Assembly (NCBI GenBank): GCA_018608565.1
Contig: JABAZT010000021.1
Coordinates: 2,892-40,357, forward strand
Source: Candidatus Altimarinota bacterium
Lineage (GTDB): Bacteria > Patescibacteriota > Gracilibacteria > UBA4473
Direction of reading: 5' to 3'
DNA length: 37,466 nt
Below the pieces are notes generated by a model. That model did no database searches. It worked only from the letters and a program-made list of their open reading frames with translations, and had not been told where the DNA came from. The number at the start of each line of letters is the position of its first letter. Positions within the stretch are counted from its first letter, which is position 1. This document shows positions 33,151 to 37,466 of this stretch, in pieces. A program made the position numbers and the translations under genes.

Positions 33151-35604
33151 CTATACATCCAATCGAGCAAATATTTCTTTCTCTACAAACTTCTTAGACC
33201 TTCCATAGGTGAGTCTTGATATCTGCTTTAGGGCAGCTCCCATTTTTGGATCTCCAGGTTCAAGCCATGGCTTTGGAACATTCATAGAGAATGGTCGTGA
33301 GGGCTGTCCGTCGATCGCGAGTTTTATCACTGATTTAAATGAATCGGTACTAATAAGATCTTGATCTGAGAAAACTGGTGCGAACTCCTTGGTCATGATC
33401 TCGGTATCTTGTGCCCCAATCTTATAGGCCATGATCGTTCCCACATTCCCAAATACCGCATCTTTTAGATTTACGCCTCCCTTCTGTCCTGACTGATCAA
33501 TCTGAGAAATATACTGATGTGCCATACACAGACCAAGACGATATTTCCGTGCCTCAGAGAGGATGGATTCAATTGAGTCAGAAACGTAATTTTGAAATTC
33601 ATCGATATACATGAAGAAATCCTTTCGATCTTCCTTTGCCATGGATTGTCGACGCATTGCAGCGATCTGGATCTTGGATGTGATGATGAGCCCCAGTAGT
33701 TTTGAATTTACATCTCCTACTGTTCCTTTAGACAGATTCATAAGAAGAATCTTCTGATTATTCATCACTTCACCAAAATTGAACGACGACTTCGTCTGCC
33801 CAATAATGTTCCGCATCAACCCATTGGTGATAAATTGTCCAAATTTTGCGGCGAAATATGGTACAATCTCTTGTTTTTCTCTGGCTCCAGTTTTGGCCAT
33901 TTGATTGGTCCAAAAACTTTTTACGACCGGATTGGTGATATGCTTTACTTTGGCACGCTGAAATCCATCATCCGTAAATAATCGCATGATATCAGTCAGA
34001 GCCCCGCCTTCTGGATCTGCCATAAGCGTCAATACTCCATTTCGGAAATAATCCTGAATCCGTGGCCCAAACGTCTCTTCATCAAAGATCTTAAGCATTA
34101 TGTTCATAGCATCCATCGCGACTGCATCCATTTCCTCTGGAGTTGCAGCTTCGAGGATGTTGATCCCCATTGGTCGCTCTGTATCTGATGGATCGAAGAT
34201 GATGACATCATCAATTCGTTCTTTTGGAACATACGGTAACAGATCCTCAATTAGACTTCCATGTGGATCCACTACGCAGACTCCTTTTCCATTTCGGAAA
34301 TCCTGTCGGATCATCGTCTGCATAATTGATGATTTCCCTGTCCCTGTTTGTCCGATCACGTAGAAATGTCGGAACCGATCCTCATTCTTCATGTAGATCG
34401 GCGTGGTTTTTCCTCGATAAACATTATGCCCTATCAGAATACCTTCTTTAGGAACATTCACCGGACATTTTACGACTTTAAATTTTTGCCATTTTACTCC
34501 TGGAACTTCGTTATATTTTACGTGAGGAAAGTGAAAAAGTGATGCCAGCTCTTCAGTCGAAAGAAGCATTTTGTAATGCGGCTTCCAAGATCGCTGGAAT
34601 GACCTGAATAGTAGATTTTTTATAAGTGTCCGTTTGAAGTGCCATTTTTCTGGAGAAAAACTATTGAGACTTGGCGTTCCATACTGTGTAAATACATTGA
34701 GAATATTGGAAAGATTTCCTTTTGATTCATGTAATGAAGTCGCAGATGTCACACATCTAATAATCGTCTCAAATCCTGCTTTTTCGGATTTTTCTTCCAT
34801 GGTTTTAATGAGATCTTGCGATTCATTGTCTTTGTCATCATCTCCTCCCGATTGATTTTCATCACCGGTTCCGCGGATCATTGTCTCAAAAAACCATCCC
34901 AACCAACTCAGTGGATTGTACCATTTTAGTGTTTTTTTTCCGCCTTGTAGCTCTTTTGATTTGTCTCTCACTTTTGATTGCCATTTGTTGGCTTTTGGTC
35001 GTATCATTATCTGTAACGCGGCTGTTGCAGACTCATCATCTGTCGCATGGTAGAGCGCATTGAGGACATTGTTTATCGGATCATTACTTTCAAATTTCTG
35101 ATATGTCTTGAAAGGCGCCTCAAAAGATTTTGAAGCTACTAAGTATCCTGTAGATTGTTTTGCTCCTTTATGAAAAAGCTTCGGTGCATCAACTGGCTCC
35201 ACAATTGCATCTGGATAATACGTTGTGATCTGTTTATCAATCAATCCTTGTAATTCACGAGGACATCCAACTATAAATTGGACTTCGTTCCCAGTCGCAA
35301 TGTATTCGAGAGACAGATACTCTTCGGCTTTGAACACCGCCCCAATTCCTCCATCAAAAATTCCGTATAACGAGGAAAAAAATTCTTCAGCTACATTTAC
35401 TACTTTTCTAACTTCTCCGGTCTGATCCCTATCTCGCTCCATTTCATCTTTTGAATCTTTCTTGGGCACAAGTACCTGAAGAAAGACAAAGTCTAAACTT
35501 CGTTTTCGATCGGCCGCACGTCTCATACCCCATATCAAAAACAATACGCACAATACCACCAGGATGGTGGCGGTAACGACTGTAATGATGAGTGAGAGTT
35601 CCAT
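33151..35604 (-). CDS. TraG/VirD4-like membrane-anchored DNA-transfer ATPase
   Basis: An 817-residue protein with one N-terminal membrane helix (about 5-28), a cytoplasmic domain of about 350 residues with an acidic insert near 250-270 (GGDDDKDNESQD), and a coupling-protein type ATPase. Walker A is GQTGTGKS (about 417-424) and Walker B is FFMYIDEFQNY (about 660). The text VCVVDPHGSLIEDLLPYVP and IAAMRRQ fits the TraG/TrwB/VirD4 and HerA-like group. Such proteins pump DNA or couple substrates to a type IV secretion channel. No relaxase or other secretion gene is in the window, so it may serve DNA uptake or pilus-associated transfer. CATAAT ends 6 bases before the ATG. Confidence 0.88.
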   Translation of the reverse strand: MELSLIITVVTATILVVLCVLFLIWGMRRAADRKRSLDFVFLQVLVPKKDSKDEMERDRDQTGEVRKVVNVAEEFFSSLYGIFDGGIGAVFKAEEYLSLEYIATGNEVQFIVGCPRELQGLIDKQITTYYPDAIVEPVDAPKLFHKGAKQSTGYLVASKSFEAPFKTYQKFESNDPINNVLNALYHATDDESATAALQIMIRPKANKWQSKVRDKSKELQGGKKTLKWYNPLSWLGWFFETMIRGTGDENQSGGDDDKDNESQDLIKTMEEKSEKAGFETIIRCVTSATSLHESKGNLSNILNVFTQYGTPSLNSFSPEKWHFKRTLIKNLLFRSFQRSWKPHYKMLLSTEELASLFHFPHVKYNEVPGVKWQKFKVVKCPVNVPKEGILIGHNVYRGKTTPIYMKNEDRFRHFYVIGQTGTGKSSIMQTMIRQDFRNGKGVCVVDPHGSLIEDLLPYVPKERIDDVIIFDPSDTERPMGINILEAATPEEMDAVAMDAMNIMLKIFDEETFGPRIQDYFRNGVLTLMADPEGGALTDIMRLFTDDGFQRAKVKHITNPVVKSFWTNQMAKTGAREKQEIVPYFAAKFGQFITNGLMRNIIGQTKSSFNFGEVMNNQKILLMNLSKGTVGDVNSKLLGLIITSKIQIAAMRRQSMAKEDRKDFFMYIDEFQNYVSDSIESILSEARKYRLGLCMAHQYISQIDQSGQKGGVNLKDAVFGNVGTIMAYKIGAQDTEIMTKEFAPVFSDQDLISTDSFKSVIKLAIDGQPSRPFSMNVPKPWLEPGDPKMGAALKQISRLTYGRSKKFVEKEIFARLDV

Positions 35605-35610
35605 GAATTG

Positions 35611-35638
35611 ATTATGGGAATTTCAAATTTTTTGGCAA
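35611..35638 (-). promoter_or_regulatory. Promoter of the TraG-like operon
   Basis: On the minus strand TTGCCA (35633-35638), a 16-base spacer and CATAAT (35611-35616), ending 6 bases before the ATG at 35604. The -35 box overlaps the -35 box of the divergent methyltransferase promoter. Confidence 0.5.
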
Positions 35639-35661
35639 ATACGATGTATTCCCTTTATTAT
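35632..35661 (+). promoter_or_regulatory. Promoter of the methyltransferase gene
   Basis: TTGGCA (35632-35637), an 18-base spacer and TATTAT (35656-35661), 9 bases before the ATG at 35671. A second possible -10, TATACC (35659-35664), leaves 6 bases. Confidence 0.45.
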
Positions 35662-35670
35662 ACCATAGAA

Positions 35671-36294
35671 ATGACTTCTGATCTAGTTCAAATAACAATA
35701 AAATCATACGACCAAACTGTTGATCAGTATGTTGAAAATGTATCGCCGCAGCTAATGAATCAATGGCATGAGAAATTTATGGAATTATTACCTAAAAATG
35801 GTCGTATTTTGGATTTAGGTTGTGGTTTTGGTCGAGATGTAGAGATTTTTGCAGAACATGGATTTGAAAGTCATGGAATTGATCTCTCATCTAATATGAT
35901 AGCCCGAGCTAAAGCAGAGGTTTTGGATGGAAAATTTCTAGTACAGGATATTCGTGATCCTGGATATGAGGATTCGTATTTTGATGGGCTTTGGGCAAGA
36001 GCTTCTTTACTTCACATTCCTAAAGCAGAAATAGCAAACACATTGCAAAAATGGAGTAAATTAATTAATAATAAGGGAATTTTATTCCTAAATATAAAAA
36101 AAGGATCAGGAGAAGGACTTGAATCTGATACTCGATACCAAGGACAAGAAAAGTTCTGGTCTTATTTTTCTGAAACAGAAATTATAGATTTTTTACAAGC
36201 AGCTGGATTTAATATTCTTGAAAAGAAAACCAAAGCTTCTGATGAAAAATATAATGCGTTTCCATTTTTATGTTTTCTGTGTCAGGCTCAATAA
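35671..36294 (+). CDS. Class I SAM-dependent methyltransferase
   Basis: A 207-residue Rossmann-fold methyltransferase. The SAM-binding motif I is ILDLGCGFGRD, followed by the acidic end of strand 2 in HGIDLSS, the motif VQDIRDPGYEDSYFDG and the strand-4 segment LWARASLLHIP. The substrate is unknown; similar proteins act on small molecules or act like UbiE/Coq5 and tellurite-resistance type enzymes. The frame is open from 35608, but the promoter and the match to the usual N-terminus support the ATG at 35671. It is divergent from the TraG-like gene and precedes the histidine-phosphatase-like gene by 45 bases. Confidence 0.85.
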   Translation: MTSDLVQITIKSYDQTVDQYVENVSPQLMNQWHEKFMELLPKNGRILDLGCGFGRDVEIFAEHGFESHGIDLSSNMIARAKAEVLDGKFLVQDIRDPGYEDSYFDGLWARASLLHIPKAEIANTLQKWSKLINNKGILFLNIKKGSGEGLESDTRYQGQEKFWSYFSETEIIDFLQAAGFNILEKKTKASDEKYNAFPFLCFLCQAQ

Positions 36295-36304
36295 CTAATT
36301 GTTT

Positions 36305-36332
36305 TTGACAATTCCTTGTTAAGATTTATAAA
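36305..36332 (+). promoter_or_regulatory. Promoter of the histidine-phosphatase-like gene
   Basis: A perfect TTGACA (36305-36310), a 16-base spacer and TATAAA (36327-36332), ending 7 bases before the ATG at 36340. This is one of the clearest leaderless arrangements in the window. Confidence 0.6.
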
Positions 36333-36339
36333 GTAATCA

Positions 36340-37371
36340 ATGAGTATTGACAATGGTCCATCTATTGCGGATTTAGAACATGAACTGTTTTCCTTGGTTG
36401 AGTCTCAATCAGTCGAAGGAGTAATTGACTGGTGTCGATTAATGCACACAGTTGCAAATAATGATGAGGAACGAAATATTGTCCCCATTGTTTTAGTAGA
36501 ACATGCAAAAAGTACCATAGATGTTGCTCCTGAAAAAATGAAAAAAGGTGGTGTAACCGAAATACAAAGATTTTGGTCTAATCGATTATTTTCGAGTGGG
36601 GCAGATGAAAAAACTGTTATAAATGCTATTAAAACTGATCCAACAGGAAAAATAGGACTAGACCCTGGACTAGCTCAGATAGGGATCGAAACATCCCAAA
36701 AACTAGCTCCAATTTTTGGAACTTTAAAATCTGAAGGACTCCTCTCTCGTACGTCATACTCTTCCACCCACCAACGTCCACTTGAAACCGCGTATTGGGG
36801 AGGGTTTGGGGCTTGCCATGAGTTATATGAACTCGTTGAACGAATAACTCCAGCACTTCATTTACTTACAAAGAGTGAAATTACTGAAAGATATCCTGAC
36901 ATTGCCAAAGCACTTAAGGATGGGAAAGAAATTGTACACCCAGATGTTGAACCAATGGATTGGTTCACTCATCGTGTCTTGAGTGGTGTCACAAGAGTTT
37001 TATATGAGCAAGTTGGAACTATAAATAAAATGCCAATTGTTCCAATTGTTGCTCATCAAACGGTTATTAAAGTCATACTTTCTCAACTATTTAATAGTGA
37101 AGTCTCACCATTTAGTTTTGATATCAATAATACAAGCTTAACTTTATTAATAATCAAAGCGAGAAAGAAGACTTTTAAAGAAATAGGGTCTGATTCAGAG
37201 CTTGATGTATGGAAACCACTTCAAGGCTCGCCCATAAAGCTAAATACTGAAGATTTAGTAAGAACTGAACATTTCATAGGTGGATTTTCTCCTCTTATGA
37301 CCAACTACACCCCTGCTGGAGTTGTTGTTGATATAAATAATTTAGACCACTTAACCCCAAAGCCTGCTTAG
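36340..37371 (+). CDS. Divergent histidine-phosphatase-like protein
   Basis: The 343-residue protein resembles the phosphoglycerate mutase/histidine phosphatase superfamily in layout. A first strand IVPIVLVEHAKST (His55) stands where the family has the catalytic RHG, then LDPGLAQIGIETSQKLAPIF matches the LTxxGxxQA helix. SYSSTHQRPLETA (Arg146) matches the SSPxxRAxET segment, and IVPIVAHQTVIKVIL (His239) matches the second catalytic His strand. The Arg and Gly of RHG are changed to Glu54 and Ala56, so catalysis may be altered or lost. There is no signal peptide. The family call is an inference from pattern, not from a search. Confidence 0.6.
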   Translation: MSIDNGPSIADLEHELFSLVESQSVEGVIDWCRLMHTVANNDEERNIVPIVLVEHAKSTIDVAPEKMKKGGVTEIQRFWSNRLFSSGADEKTVINAIKTDPTGKIGLDPGLAQIGIETSQKLAPIFGTLKSEGLLSRTSYSSTHQRPLETAYWGGFGACHELYELVERITPALHLLTKSEITERYPDIAKALKDGKEIVHPDVEPMDWFTHRVLSGVTRVLYEQVGTINKMPIVPIVAHQTVIKVILSQLFNSEVSPFSFDINNTSLTLLIIKARKKTFKEIGSDSELDVWKPLQGSPIKLNTEDLVRTEHFIGGFSPLMTNYTPAGVVVDINNLDHLTPKPA

Positions 37372-37427
37372 CATTCTACGACTTAAAAAGCTCAACCTTT
37401 TATCTTTATTTTAAGGAATTTTTATAT

Positions 37428-37466
37428 CTACTTGATTAATGCCATAATAGCTGGCATTCCCTCTGG
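37428..37466 (-). CDS. Possible C-terminal end of a gene entering from the right edge
   Basis: On the minus strand the frame from the window edge reads PEGMPAIMALIK and then a TAG stop at 37428. Only 12 codons are visible, so this is a guess based on an open, protein-like frame. No product can be named. Confidence 0.25.
   Translation of the reverse strand, partial: PEGMPAIMALIK

Noticed and set aside
1-37466. TGA recoded to glycine or tryptophan, as in some CPR lineages
   Set aside because: Conserved genes such as gpmI and smpB end at TGA at the expected length, and no in-frame TGA interrupts conserved regions.
1-37466. tRNA genes, CRISPR arrays, insertion sequences or integrated phage
   Set aside because: No cloverleaf pattern, regularly spaced repeats, transposase, integrase or terminal inverted repeats were seen.

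Overview
The window looks like a piece of a bacterial chromosome from the Candidate Phyla Radiation (Patescibacteria), perhaps a Peregrinibacteria-like lineage. That placement is inferred from gene content and style, not from a marker tree. The DNA is AT-rich and genes are densely packed on both strands. Several core enzymes are stripped down: a MutY without its Fe-S cysteines, a DnaG without zinc ligands, and a MurE without its N-terminal domain. There are many small proteins I do not recognise. TGA is a normal stop here (gpmI and smpB end on it), which argues against the recoded SR1/Gracilibacteria lineages.

Left part (1-18150). The 5' end of a PfkB-type sugar kinase gene, cut by the window edge, and a small orphan gene precede ftsK. 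Next come mutY, tpiA, a DMT-family permease overlapping a large class A penicillin-binding protein, rpe, an orphan, a metallophosphoesterase, a phosphohexomutase, trmB, a PilX-like pilin, gpmI and another orphan. Functions are mainly central sugar metabolism, cell wall synthesis, chromosome segregation and oxidative-damage repair.

Middle (18150-28640). thrS is preceded by what appears to be a complete threonine attenuator: a promoter, a 13-codon leader peptide with nine consecutive Thr codons, and mutually exclusive antiterminator and terminator hairpins. It is followed by murE, the compact operon for an RBBP9-type hydrolase, an M24 peptidase and a YigZ protein, an orphan with a duplicated helix-turn-helix-like unit, the RNase P RNA gene, dnaG, two small membrane proteins, smpB and nrdR.

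Right part (28640-37466). Two divergent SLH surface proteins (one with a CAP domain, one with a beta-propeller) are followed by two orphans, a TraG/VirD4-like membrane ATPase, a SAM methyltransferase and a divergent histidine-phosphatase-like protein. No tRNA, rRNA, CRISPR array or insertion sequence was recognised. The only stretch over 300 bases without a protein gene (24776-25221) is filled by rnpB and its terminator.

Two themes run through the window. Many genes have a sigma70-like promoter whose -10 box ends only 6-8 bases before the start codon, with no Shine-Dalgarno sequence, which implies leaderless mRNAs. Convergent genes meet with almost no spacer, sometimes sharing palindromic stop codons, and without intrinsic terminators. 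The clear terminator hairpins seen are those around thrS and after rnpB.
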